DNA of 64,000 nt from Aquabacter cavernae. GTDB taxonomy: Bacteria > Pseudomonadota > Alphaproteobacteria > Rhizobiales > Xanthobacteraceae. This document shows positions 9,609 through 18,050 of the stretch, in pieces. Location of the stretch: assembly GCF_003993795.1 (NCBI RefSeq), contig NZ_RWKV01000008.1:434001-498000 (forward strand), given 5' to 3'. Numbering within the stretch: the stretch's first letter is position 1; the number at the start of each line of letters is the position of its first letter. A model generated the notes under the pieces. That model was not told the DNA's origin and searched no databases. It worked only from the letters and a program-made list of their open reading frames with translations. The position numbers and the translations under genes are program-made.

Positions 9609-11378
9609 TCAGCCCGCCCGCAGGTTTTCCACGAAGCGCTTCACTTCTTCCTGGAGCTGTCCTGCGCGGTCCGACAGGGAATTGGAGAGGGTCATCATCT
9701 GGGAGGAGGCGGAGCCGGTCATCTCGGCGGCACGGCCCACGCCCTGGATGTTGTCATTGACCGCTTCCGTCCCGTGGGCGGCGCTCTGGGTGTTGTGGGC
9801 GATCTCGCGGGTGGCCGCGCCCTGTTCCTCCACCGCCGAGGCGATGGCCGAGGTGGACTGGCGGATGTCGGAGATGATGCCCACGATGCGCTCGATGGAA
9901 TCCACCGTGCGCCCGGTGGCACCCTGAATTTCGGACACCTTGCCGCCGATCACCTCGGTGGCCTTGGCGGTCTGGGCGGCGAGTTCCTTCACTTCGCTGG
10001 CGACCACCGCGAAGCCCTTGCCCATGTCGCCCGCGCGGGCCGCCTCGATGGTGGCATTGAGGGCGAGCAGGTTGGTCTGGGCGGCGATGTCGGTGATGAG
10101 CTGCACCACCTCGCCGATCTCCGCCGCCGCCCTGGAGAGGTCGCGGATTTCCCGGTGGGTCTGCTCGGCGCCGTCGGACGCGACGCGGGCCACATCTGCG
10201 GCGTGGCTCACCTGTTCGCCGATCTCGCGGATGGACGCGCTCATTTCTTCCGTGGAAGCCGCCACCGTCTGCACATTGGTGGAGGCATCCCCGGCCGCAC
10301 CGGCCACGGCGCGGGCCTGGCGCGAGGTTTCTTCCGCCGAGGCGGACAGGCTGCGCGCGGCGTCATAGACCTCGCTGGAGGAATTAGCGAAGGCGCTGGC
10401 GAGGGCGCCCATCTTGGATTCGAAGGCATCGGCGATGGCGTTGCGTTCGTCGCGCAGGCGCGCGGCGTTGCGGCGCTCCTGCTCGGCCGCCTCGGCGCGC
10501 TCCACTTCCGCAGCCTCCAGGGCCTGCCGCAGGGTCTCGGTGCCGCGCGCGATGGTGCCCATTTCGTCCTTGCGCTCCAGGCCGGGCACGAAAGTGGTGA
10601 GCTTGCCCTGGGAGATGGAGGTGAGAACGCCGGTCAGGGTCTTGATGGGCCAGGAGATGCCGATCAGGGCCGTGAGCGCGGTGAGGATGAAGATGACGGT
10701 CAGGCCCACCGCGACGCCCGTGAGGGTCATGAAGGTGGTGGAGCGGGAATTATCGATGACGCCCCGGGTCGTGGTCTCCAGATTGGTCTGGAGGTCGCGC
10801 ACCAGAACCACCAGCTTGTCGCCCACCTCCTGCATGGCCGGGCGGCAGGCCCGGTTCATCAGGCGCGAGGCCTCGGCATCATCCTCGCTGGAGGTGGAAT
10901 CGAGGGCGATCTTGAGCGGCTCGGCGCAGGTGGTCTGCACCGCCTTGGTGAAGGCCGTCTGCAGCGGCTGCAGTTCGCCGCTCATCTGGGGGAGGATCTG
11001 CTTGGCCAGTTCCATCTGCTCGTTGAAGGTCTTGATACCCAGCGCCTGGCGGTCGGTGGCGGCCTTGGTGTCGTTGGCCGTGAGGGCGGCAAGGGCCTCG
11101 TAGAGCGAGGCATTGGTGAAGGCGAGGGCCTGGCTGGCGCGGGACAGGGCGATGGTCCCGGCGGCATCCTCGCGCACCAGCCGCTCAAAGCGGTTCTCGA
11201 TGAAGCGGGAGGTTGAGTTCATGAAGTAGATGGCGCCGCCCGCCACGATGAAGAGCATGATCGCCAGCGAGACGAACTTCACGATGATGGGCCAGTGCTT
11301 GAAATTCACTTTCTCGATGAATGCCGCGAAGAAACCGCGGGGATGAGGCTCGGAATCTGAAAAGGTGGCGAGTGACAT
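9609..11378 (-). CDS. Methyl-accepting chemotaxis protein, paralogue 2
   Basis: Chemoreceptor of 589 residues closely related to the downstream gene. A 30-residue cytoplasmic N-terminus ending VNFKHWPI precedes TM1 (about 31-53); the periplasmic sensor is about 54-230, TM2 about 233-258, then HAMP (ISWPIKTLTGVLTSISQGKL), linker and signalling domain with [21 protein letters not shown]. The sensor cysteines C151 (TTCAEP) and C178 (RACRPAM) have the same 27-residue spacing as in paralogue 1. I start at ATG 11378 (MSLATFSDSEPHPRG); the frame extends to 11528 but those 50 residues lack receptor character. The tandem pair looks like a duplication followed by divergence of the sensor. Confidence 0.95.
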   Translation of the reverse strand: MSLATFSDSEPHPRGFFAAFIEKVNFKHWPIIVKFVSLAIMLFIVAGGAIYFMNSTSRFIENRFERLVREDAAGTIALSRASQALAFTNASLYEALAALTANDTKAATDRQALGIKTFNEQMELAKQILPQMSGELQPLQTAFTKAVQTTCAEPLKIALDSTSSEDDAEASRLMNRACRPAMQEVGDKLVVLVRDLQTNLETTTRGVIDNSRSTTFMTLTGVAVGLTVIFILTALTALIGISWPIKTLTGVLTSISQGKLTTFVPGLERKDEMGTIARGTETLRQALEAAEVERAEAAEQERRNAARLRDERNAIADAFESKMGALASAFANSSSEVYDAARSLSASAEETSRQARAVAGAAGDASTNVQTVAASTEEMSASIREIGEQVSHAADVARVASDGAEQTHREIRDLSRAAAEIGEVVQLITDIAAQTNLLALNATIEAARAGDMGKGFAVVASEVKELAAQTAKATEVIGGKVSEIQGATGRTVDSIERIVGIISDIRQSTSAIASAVEEQGAATREIAHNTQSAAHGTEAVNDNIQGVGRAAEMTGSASSQMMTLSNSLSDRAGQLQEEVKRFVENLRAG

Positions 11379-11575
11379 GAATCGGGCCCTTAAAAGCTGA
11401 AAAACACGTCTGTCATACGCACGCGGGAGCGGAGGCGCGCTCGCGGAAATGCCCGAGACCCCGCCGCTCAGGAAAAGCCGATCCCATGTGTTGCGGTGCA
11501 AGCTTGCATGGACCTTGCCGTCCCGCATCGCGGCGAACCCCTAAGGGTTGTTACGGAGCGGACGTCAAAACGCGA

Positions 11576-11600
11576 CTGCCCGCGCCGAGGGCGCGGGCAG
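11576..11600 (-). terminator. Terminator downstream of the sulfurtransferase gene
   Basis: Perfect 11-bp stem (11576-11586 with 11590-11600), 3-nt loop. Read on the minus strand it is followed by tcgcgttttgac. It lies about 40 bases past the stop of the minus-strand gene at 11638. Confidence 0.65.
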
Positions 11601-11637
11601 GGGTAACAGTCAGGTTCGGAAGATCGAGGGTGGTGGC

Positions 11638-12468
11638 TCAGGCGCCGGTATCGATGGGCTTCTCGCGAGAGGCCCACTCGGTCCAGGAGCCGTCATAGAG
11701 CGCCTGGGGACGCTTGCCGACGCTCTCCAGGGCTATCCACAGGATAGCGGCCGAGACGCCCGACCCGCAGGTGGTGATCACCGGGCGTGCCATGTCGAAG
11801 CCGATGGCGGACAGTTCCTCGCGGACCGTCTCGGCCGGCACGAGGTGGCCGTCCTTTACCAGCTTGGAAGACGGAAGGTTCAGGCTGCCGGGGATGTGGC
11901 CGGACTTGAGGTTGGGCCGGGGCTCCGGCGCCGCGCCCGTGAAGCGGCCGGCGGCGCGCGCGTCGAGGATCTGAGTCTGGCTGCCAATGGCCTTTTCCAT
12001 ATGGGCGATGTCCGCCACGATGGAGCGGTCCACGCGCGGGGTGAACACCGCCGCGGGGCGCCGGGACGGGCCGCTTTCGACATCGCGGCCTTCCGCGATC
12101 CATTTGGGCAAGCCGCCTTCCAGGATCTTCACGTCGCTCGCGCCGAACGCGCGGAAGGTCCACCAGACGCGCGGGGCCGAGAACAGGCCGTGCGCGTCAT
12201 AGACCACGATCCGAACGCCGTCGCCGATGCCGAGCGCCCCCACGGCGGTCGCGAAGTCGCGCGGCTCGGGCAGCATGTGGGGCAGGTCGGTGGAATGGTC
12301 GGAGATGGCATCCAGGTCGAAGAAGACCGCGCCCGGAATATGACGCTCCAGATATTCCTGCGAAGCGACCCGCTCGGTGGGCGGCAGGATCCAGGTGGCG
12401 TCCACGATGACGAGGTCGGGCGCGCGCAGATTCTCGGCGAGCCAGTCGGTGGAGACGAAGAGGGACAT
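11638..12468 (-). CDS. sseA: 3-mercaptopyruvate / thiosulfate sulfurtransferase (rhodanese)
   Basis: Two-domain rhodanese of 276 residues that transfers sulfur from 3-mercaptopyruvate or thiosulfate via an active-site persulfide. The inactive N-terminal rhodanese domain covers about 1-130 (HIPGAVFFDLD, VVYDAHGLFSAPRVWW, LEGGLPKW); the catalytic domain covers about 150-276 with C234 in TTCGSGVSA. That CGSGVSA loop matches mercaptopyruvate sulfurtransferases better than thiosulfate-specific rhodaneses (CRxGxR-type). It lies 24 bases downstream of the cysteine synthase gene on the same strand, suggesting a joint role in cysteine metabolism. Confidence 0.93.
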   Translation of the reverse strand: MSLFVSTDWLAENLRAPDLVIVDATWILPPTERVASQEYLERHIPGAVFFDLDAISDHSTDLPHMLPEPRDFATAVGALGIGDGVRIVVYDAHGLFSAPRVWWTFRAFGASDVKILEGGLPKWIAEGRDVESGPSRRPAAVFTPRVDRSIVADIAHMEKAIGSQTQILDARAAGRFTGAAPEPRPNLKSGHIPGSLNLPSSKLVKDGHLVPAETVREELSAIGFDMARPVITTCGSGVSAAILWIALESVGKRPQALYDGSWTEWASREKPIDTGA

Positions 12469-12492
12469 GGTTCAGGTTCCGGAAAACGAAAT

Positions 12493-13524
12493 TCAGACGA
12501 GGACGTTCGGCACTTCGACCTTGCGCTCCAGCCACGCCGGGACCGGCAGGCTCTTGGTGCGCAGGAAGTCGGGGTTGAAGAGCTTGGACTGATAGCGCGT
12601 GCCGTAGTCGCACAGGATGGTGACGATGGTGTGCCCCGGCCCCAGTTCCCGCGCGAGGCGAATGGCGCCCGCCACGTTCACGCCGGAGGAGCCGCCGAGG
12701 CACAGGCCCTCATGCTCCAGCAGGTCGAAAACGATGGGCACGGCTTCTTCGTCGGGGATCTGGAAGGCCATGTCCACGGGGGCGTCCTCCAGGTTGGCGG
12801 TGATCCGCCCCTGGCCGATGCCCTCGGTGATGGACGAGCCCTCGGCCTTCAGTTCGCCGGTGGTGTAATAGGAATAGAGCGACGCCCCCATGGGGTCGGC
12901 CAGGGCCACCTTGATGGCAGGGTTGCGCGCCTTCAGCGCCATGCCGATGCCCGCAAACGTGCCGCCCGTGCCCACGGAGCAGACGAAGCCGTCCACCTTG
13001 CCGCCGGTCTGGTCCCAGATTTCCGGGCCGGTCGTGTCGAAATGGGCCTGCCGGTTCGCCACATTGTCGAACTGGTTGGCCCAGATGGCGCCGTGCGGCT
13101 CGGTTTTGGCCAGCGCCTCGGCGAGGCGGCCGGAGACCTTCACGTAATTGTTCGGGTTGGCATAGGCGACGGCGGGCACTTCCACGAGGGTGGCGCCGGC
13201 GAGCCGGAGCATGTCCTTCTTTTCCTGGGACTGGGTCTCGGGAATGACGATCACGGTCTTGAAGCCGAAGGGGGCGGAGACCAAGGCGAGGCCGATGCCG
13301 GTATTGCCGGCGGTGCCTTCAACGATGACCCCGCCCGGCTCGAGCGTGCCCTTGGCGATGGCGTCCTGGATGATGCCGAGCGCCGCGCGGTCCTTCACGG
13401 ACTGGCCGGGATTGAGGAATTCCGCCTTGCCGAGAATCGTGCAGCCGGTCTCTTCCGAGGCTTTCTTGAGCCGGATCAGCGGGGTGTTGCCGATGGAATC
13501 GAGGAGGCCGTTACGGATGGTCAT
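12493..13524 (-). CDS. Cysteine synthase A (O-acetylserine sulfhydrylase)
   Basis: PLP-dependent fold-type II enzyme making cysteine from O-acetylserine and sulfide. 343 residues. The PLP lysine is K44 in NPGQSVKDRAA. The substrate loop reads EGTAGNTGIGLA, the phosphate-binding loop GTGGTFAG, and a conserved GGSSGVN occurs near residue 250. The start at ATG 13524 (MTIRNGLLDSIGNTPLIRL) matches the family; the frame runs 15 codons further upstream without family similarity. The C-terminal extension YQSKLFNPDFLRTKSLPVPAWL is typical of the longer alphaproteobacterial subgroup. First gene of a probable two-gene operon with the sulfurtransferase. O-acetylserine versus O-phosphoserine preference is not proven. 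Confidence 0.93.
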   Translation of the reverse strand: MTIRNGLLDSIGNTPLIRLKKASEETGCTILGKAEFLNPGQSVKDRAALGIIQDAIAKGTLEPGGVIVEGTAGNTGIGLALVSAPFGFKTVIVIPETQSQEKKDMLRLAGATLVEVPAVAYANPNNYVKVSGRLAEALAKTEPHGAIWANQFDNVANRQAHFDTTGPEIWDQTGGKVDGFVCSVGTGGTFAGIGMALKARNPAIKVALADPMGASLYSYYTTGELKAEGSSITEGIGQGRITANLEDAPVDMAFQIPDEEAVPIVFDLLEHEGLCLGGSSGVNVAGAIRLARELGPGHTIVTILCDYGTRYQSKLFNPDFLRTKSLPVPAWLERKVEVPNVLV

Positions 13525-13592
13525 GGCGGAAAACCTTGAAGAAAGGGAACGCAAACTAGCCGGAACCATCCTGGCGCGGCAACCGAGGGACG

Positions 13593-15041
13593 CTAATTTC
13601 CCCTGATGTGCTCGAACGCGCGCAGCGCCCGCGCCCGCGCCGCATCATGGTCCACCAGCGGGCGCGGATAGGTGATGCCGAGGCGCACCCCGGCCCGCGC
13701 CAGCGCTGCCGCATCCGCCGCCCAAGGCTTGTGGATCAGGCTGTTCGGCAGGCGCGCCAGTTCCGGCACGAAGGCGCGCACATATTCGCCCGCCGGATCG
13801 AATTTCTCGCCCTGGAGCACGGGGTTGAAGACACGGAAATAGGGCGCGGCGTCCGCGCCGGTCCCGGCCACCCATTGCCAGCTGGCGGGATTATTGGCGG
13901 GGTCCGCATCCACCAGCGTGTCCCAGAACCACGCCTCGCCCTCGCGCCAGTCGATGAGCAGGTGCTTGGCGAGGAAGGACGCCACCACCATGCGCACGCG
14001 GTTATGCATCCACCCCGTCTGCCAGAGCTGGCGCAGGCCCGCATCCACCAGGGGATAGCCGGTGAGGCCCTTGCGCCACGCCTTCAACTCGCCGGACGCC
14101 TCCCGCCAGGGGAAGGCATCGAAGCGGGGCTGGAGGTTGCGCACGCGCAGGTCCGGCTCCGCTTCCAGCAGGTGGTGGGAGAATTCCCGCCAGAGCAGCT
14201 CCGCCTCGAACTTCTCCGCATCCCCGTGCGGCGCCTCGCCCGCCTCGGCGGCGCCCCGGATGGCATAGAGCACCTGGTTCGGGGAGAGTGCGCCGGAGGC
14301 CAGATAGGGCGACAGGCGCGACACATGCTCGGCGTCGGGCCTGTCACGCCCTTCCGCGTAGCCTTCCAGCCCGTCCGTGATGAAGTCCGCAAGACGCTTC
14401 CGGCCGCCCGCCTCGCCGCAAGTCCAGGCCGCGCGCATCCCACCCGCCCAATCGGGCGCGGTGGGCTCCAGCCCCTGGGCGGTGATCCAGGCTTCGACAT
14501 CGTCGGACGGAAGGGTGCCGACCCCGGTCAGGCTCGGCGGCACGGGGAGCGGGCGGCGCGGCTCGGCGGCCTTGCGGCTGGCGCGCTGGAAGGCGCTGAA
14601 GGTGCGGGGCAGGCCGCCCGCCATGGTGCGGATCGAGCCCGGCTTGTAGAGCAGGTGGCCGTTGAAGCGCTTGACGGTGATGCCGTCATCTTCAAGCGCC
14701 GCCGCCACGGCTGTGTCCACCCGCGCCTCGGCCGCGCCGGGCCGGCTGTTGAAGGCGAGCCGTTCCGCTCCGATGTCGCGCGCCAAAGCAGGCACGAGAT
14801 CGGCCGCCCGGCCGGTGCGCAGGAGGAGGGGGATGTTCCGCGCTGCGAGGTCTGCGGCGAGGGCCCGGAGCGATCCAGCCAGCCACCAGCGCGCCGCGCC
14901 GCCCATGGCGCGTATCCCATGCGAATCCTCGTCCAGCACGTAAAGGGCCGCCACGGGGCGGGCGTCTTCCGCCGCCCAGGCGAGGGCGGGATTGTCATGA
15001 AGGCGCAGGTCGCTGCGGAACCAGAGAAGGGTGGGGCGCAT
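13593..15041 (-). CDS. phr: Deoxyribodipyrimidine photo-lyase (CPD photolyase)
   Basis: Light-driven flavoenzyme that repairs cyclobutane pyrimidine dimers. 482 residues, normal for class I photolyases. The N-terminal Rossmann-like antenna domain begins LLWFRSDLRLHDNPAL. The helical FAD domain contains SRLSPYLASGALSP, ELLWREFSHHLL, the TGYPLVDAGLRQLWQTGWMHNR segment and WQWVAGTGADAAPYFRVFNP. Trp residues of the electron-transfer chain (in WREF, WFWDTLVDAD and ASWQWV) are present, favouring a true CPD photolyase over a cryptochrome, although the substrate cannot be proven. It is a single gene, 68 bases upstream of the cysteine synthase start. Confidence 0.95.
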   Translation of the reverse strand: MRPTLLWFRSDLRLHDNPALAWAAEDARPVAALYVLDEDSHGIRAMGGAARWWLAGSLRALAADLAARNIPLLLRTGRAADLVPALARDIGAERLAFNSRPGAAEARVDTAVAAALEDDGITVKRFNGHLLYKPGSIRTMAGGLPRTFSAFQRASRKAAEPRRPLPVPPSLTGVGTLPSDDVEAWITAQGLEPTAPDWAGGMRAAWTCGEAGGRKRLADFITDGLEGYAEGRDRPDAEHVSRLSPYLASGALSPNQVLYAIRGAAEAGEAPHGDAEKFEAELLWREFSHHLLEAEPDLRVRNLQPRFDAFPWREASGELKAWRKGLTGYPLVDAGLRQLWQTGWMHNRVRMVVASFLAKHLLIDWREGEAWFWDTLVDADPANNPASWQWVAGTGADAAPYFRVFNPVLQGEKFDPAGEYVRAFVPELARLPNSLIHKPWAADAAALARAGVRLGITYPRPLVDHDAARARALRAFEHIRGN

Positions 15042-15252
15042 GGCATGTCCTCATATCGAGGGGCGGGGATGCCGACGCATCCGCCTCTCGAACGCTCAAT
15101 GGCCGCGCGATGCCGATATCGGGCGGCGCCCGCTTCTACGGCTGCGGTCGCGTCTTGGATGCCTCATGCCGGACCCTGGTCCGGCATGGCTCGTGCTTGC
15201 CGGTCATATGGGTGTAGTGTCGGCGAAAAGCCAATCGGATGGGGATTAGATT

Positions 15253-16182
15253 TTGCCGAGACTGGATACCGTCGTCGAGGAGATCGCGGCGCGCATGCGC
15301 TCGCGCGAAGAGCGCGGCAAGGTGGCGAGCTATATTCCGGAGCTTGCCAAGGTGCCGCTGGACCAGTTCGGCATCGCCGTCTTCACGGCGGACGGCGAGA
15401 TGTTCACGGCGGGCGATGCCGACATTCCCTTCTCCATCCAGAGCATCTCTAAGGTCTTCACCCTGACCCTGGCGCTCGGCAAGGTGGGTGACCAGCTCTG
15501 GAACCGGGTGGGCAGGGAGCCTTCGGGCCATCCCTTCAACTCCATTGTCCAACTGGAATATGAGAAGGGAAAGCCCCGCAATCCCTTCATCAATGCCGGT
15601 GCCATCGCGGTGACGGACGTGCTGCTGGCGGGACACCAGCCACGCGAGGTTCTGGGGGAGATCCTGCGCTTCTGCCGTTTCGTGGCCGATGACGACACGG
15701 TGGCCATCGATGAGCATGTGGCGCGCTCGGAGAAGGTGACGGGCTTCCTCAACACCGCCCTCGCCAATTACATGAAGGCGTTCAAGATGATGGAGAATCC
15801 GGTGGAGCACGCCCTCGGCGTGTATTTCCACCACTGCGCCATCACCATGACCTGCCGCCAACTGGCCATGGCGGGCCGCTACCTCGCGTTTTCCGGCCGC
15901 CTGCCGGGCAAGGGCGTGTCGGTGATCTCCTCGGAGCGGGCGCGACGCATCAATGCCCTCATGCTCACCTGCGGCCATTATGACGGCTCGGGCGACTTCG
16001 CCTTCCGCGTGGGCCTGCCGGGCAAGAGCGGCGTGGGCGGGGGCATTCTGGTGGTGGCGCCGGAAAAGGCCTCCATCGCCGTCTGGTCGCCCGGCCTCGA
16101 TCCCCACGGCAATTCAGTGCTCGGCTCCCTGGCGCTGGAGCAACTGGCCAAGGCCATGCACTGGTCGGTGTTCGGCGGCTGA
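15253..16182 (+). CDS. glsA: Glutaminase
   Basis: Serine-dependent beta-lactamase-like glutaminase converting glutamine to glutamate and ammonia; the E. coli paralogue supports acid resistance. 309 residues, normal length. The catalytic Ser-x-x-Lys is S64-K67 in [12 protein letters not shown]. Other hallmarks are [16 protein letters not shown], the NPFINAGAI tract and [12 protein letters not shown]. The frame starts at TTG 15253 ([11 protein letters not shown]), with gatgggg about ten bases upstream; no in-frame ATG gives a full-length N-terminus. Divergent from the photolyase gene across 211 bp. Confidence 0.95.
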   Translation: MPRLDTVVEEIAARMRSREERGKVASYIPELAKVPLDQFGIAVFTADGEMFTAGDADIPFSIQSISKVFTLTLALGKVGDQLWNRVGREPSGHPFNSIVQLEYEKGKPRNPFINAGAIAVTDVLLAGHQPREVLGEILRFCRFVADDDTVAIDEHVARSEKVTGFLNTALANYMKAFKMMENPVEHALGVYFHHCAITMTCRQLAMAGRYLAFSGRLPGKGVSVISSERARRINALMLTCGHYDGSGDFAFRVGLPGKSGVGGGILVVAPEKASIAVWSPGLDPHGNSVLGSLALEQLAKAMHWSVFGG

Positions 16183-16382
16183 TACCAACGGCAGCCTTGA
16201 AAAAGTCCGGAGGGCGGGGCATGGAAGGCGACGGTCGGCAGTTCACCGAGGCGTCGCTGTTCCCTTTGCGGAAAGCTAAACCTGCCGTTTTGCCTAACGT
16301 CGCTCACACTCGTCCCGTGCCGCGTCGGAAGCCAGCGACCAACGACATCGATTTGCGATCCCGGCACGACCGAGGATGAGTG

Positions 16383-16937
16383 ATGTCCAGACAAACCCTG
16401 TCCTTCGAGACGAAGGACCTCTCCGCTTTCGCGCGTGCGCTCGGGCGTGAGTTGGCCCGCGCCGAGGGCGCGCCCGGCCATCTCGCGCTGCTGAACATGC
16501 TCGCGCGCGCCGGCGGCTTTCGGAACTACCAGCATCTGCGCCAGGACGCCGAGGCCCATGACCGCCTGGAAGCCGTCCCGTCAGCTCCCGCGCCGGTGGA
16601 TCATCGCCGCGTGGAGCGCGTGTGCCGCCATTTCGATGCGCAGGGACGCCTGGTGCGCTGGCCCGGCAAGGCCAGCGAACGCACCTTGTGCATCTGGGCG
16701 CTGTGGGCGCGCCTTCCCACGCGGGAAACCCTGAGCGAGAAGGCCGTGAACGCCGCTCTGAATGAGCAGCACCTGTTCGCCGATCCCGCCCTGTTGCGGC
16801 GGATCATGTGCGATGACGGTCTCATGTGGCGCACCCGTGACGGGCGGGCCTATCGCCGCCTGGAAGCGGCACCGCCGCCGGAGGCCGTGGCGCTCATCCG
16901 CGCTTTGCGGCTGCGGTCCCCGGCAAGGGGAGGGTAG
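16383..16937 (+). CDS. DUF2087 domain protein
   Basis: 184-residue protein with two parts. Residues about 1-55 (QTLSFETKDLSAFARALGREL...GFRNYQHLR) form a helical segment resembling short glyoxalase-associated or HTH-like modules. Residues about 75-170 are DUF2087, seen as FDAQGRLVRWPGKASERTLCIWALWARLP followed by SEKAVNAALNE, LLRRIMCDDGLMWRTRDG and YRRLE; this domain has a winged-helix look and is often found in small transcription regulators. ATG 16383 has GAGG seven bases upstream; a GTG one codon earlier is possible. It ends two bases before the next start, so the two genes are probably co-transcribed. Role unknown. Confidence 0.82.
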   Translation: MSRQTLSFETKDLSAFARALGRELARAEGAPGHLALLNMLARAGGFRNYQHLRQDAEAHDRLEAVPSAPAPVDHRRVERVCRHFDAQGRLVRWPGKASERTLCIWALWARLPTRETLSEKAVNAALNEQHLFADPALLRRIMCDDGLMWRTRDGRAYRRLEAAPPPEAVALIRALRLRSPARGG

Positions 16938-16939
16938 GG

Positions 16940-17812
16940 ATGCGTCACGCCATTCCCCGCACCCTGGAGACCGGCCTTGGCCCCGTCGAACTGCTGGACA
17001 GCGGGACGGGGCCGGCCCTGCTCGCCCTGCATGGTGGAATGGGCGGTTGGGATCAGGGGCAGATCCTGGCGCAGACCCTGTTCGGCCTCCGCCCGCCCTT
17101 CCGTCTGCTGTCGCCTTCGCGGCCCGGCTATCTCGGCACGCCGCTCGCAGGCCGTGTGACACCGGCCATGCAGGCGGACTTGTTCGCCGCGAGTCTGGAC
17201 CGGCTGGGTGTGGACAAGGCCCTCGTGGCCGCCGTCTCGGCGGGCGGGCCGGGGGCAGTTGCCTTCGCGGCCCGCCACCCTGATCGCTGTTCGGGCCTGA
17301 TTCTCGTCTCCGCCTGCACGGGCGGGCTCGCCATGCCGCCCGGCGCGGCGCGGCGATTGCCCTTCATCCGCCTCGCCACCCGCATTCCGCCGCTTGCGGG
17401 GCTCCTGAGCCTCCTGGCGCGGGCGAATCCCACAAGGGCGGCCCGGCGCTCCATCTTGGACGAAGAGGTGCTGCACGAAACCCTGCGCCATCCGGAGGCA
17501 GGCCCGCTGCTGGTGGCGCTCCAGAACAGCGTCGCCAGCCGTCTGGCGGCGCGCCTGCCGGGGACGCTGAACGATGTGGCCCAGTTCGGCGCCATGGGCC
17601 CGCTGCCGCTCTCCGGCCTGCGCGTGCCCGTGCTCGCCATCCACGGCACCGGCGACCGCGTGGTGCCGGTCTCTCATCTGGATCGGGTGGAGGCGGAAGT
17701 CGCCCATGCCGCCATCCTGCGCATTCCGCGGGGCGAGCATGTGTGCCTCGTCACCCATCTTGATGCGGTACGGACCGCGGCGGCGCGATTGGCGGCGTTG
17801 GCGGAGGCCTGA
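16940..17812 (+). CDS. Alpha/beta-fold hydrolase
   Basis: 290-residue alpha/beta hydrolase, no signal peptide. The oxyanion segment is LALHGGMGGWDQG (28-40), the elbow AVSAGGPG with Ser100, the probable acid lies in IHGTGDRVVP and the catalytic His in PRGEHVCLV. The elbow reads A-x-S-x-G rather than G-x-S-x-G, a tolerated variation. It directly follows the DUF2087 gene with a 2-bp gap and ends 6 bases before a terminator. It is not a close paralogue of the hydrolase at 4866-5690. Substrate unknown. Confidence 0.87.
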   Translation: MRHAIPRTLETGLGPVELLDSGTGPALLALHGGMGGWDQGQILAQTLFGLRPPFRLLSPSRPGYLGTPLAGRVTPAMQADLFAASLDRLGVDKALVAAVSAGGPGAVAFAARHPDRCSGLILVSACTGGLAMPPGAARRLPFIRLATRIPPLAGLLSLLARANPTRAARRSILDEEVLHETLRHPEAGPLLVALQNSVASRLAARLPGTLNDVAQFGAMGPLPLSGLRVPVLAIHGTGDRVVPVSHLDRVEAEVAHAAILRIPRGEHVCLVTHLDAVRTAAARLAALAEA

Positions 17813-17817
17813 AAAGA

Positions 17818-17850
17818 AAATCCCCCGTCCGCAGGGCGAACGGGGGATTT
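17818..17850 (+). terminator. Rho-independent terminator after the DUF2087-hydrolase pair
   Basis: An 11-bp perfect stem (aaatcccccgt at 17818-17828 with 17840-17850), 11-nt loop, ending in a short T run. Being symmetric (A-rich before, T-rich after), it may also work for minus-strand transcription leaving tRNA-Asn. Confidence 0.8.
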
Positions 17851-17890
17851 TCGGAAAGATCCGAAGCCGCATGGCGAACTTCGGAAGTGT

Positions 17891-17965
17891 TGGCTCCCCG
17901 GGCCGGATTCGAACCAGCGACCAACCGGTTAACAGCCGGTTGCTCTACCACTGAGCTACCGGGGA
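17891..17965 (-). tRNA. tRNA-Asn (anticodon GTT)
   Basis: On the minus strand the 75 bases fold as a cloverleaf: acceptor tccccgg/ccgggga, D-arm gctc...gagc, anticodon arm accgg-ctgttaa-ccggt with GTT, T-arm gctgg-ttcgaat-ccggc, discriminator G and an encoded CCA. No integrase or attachment-site duplication is seen next to it. Confidence 0.95.
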
Positions 17966-18023
17966 ATAGGCGCTCACTTGCGAGGCGCGCCATATAGCAA
18001 TGGAGCGCGGGCTTGTGAAGCCG

Positions 18024-18046
18024 CTTCGGCAAGAAATCTGCCGAAG
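18024..18046 (-). terminator. Putative terminator after the MsbA-like gene
   Basis: An 8-bp perfect stem (18024-18031 with 18039-18046), 7-nt loop, just beyond the stop codon of the minus-strand ABC transporter gene. No long T run on the minus strand. Confidence 0.5.
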
Positions 18047-18050
18047 AAGC

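Noticed and set aside
9459-11216. 585-codon plus-strand frame opposite chemoreceptor 2
   Set aside because: The product is a His/Gly/Arg-rich shadow of the chemoreceptor coding strand with no family features.
16183-16382. Possible small gene (60 codons from 16197)
   Set aside because: Basic, low-information translation without a ribosome-binding site; more likely leader and promoter DNA of the DUF2087 gene.
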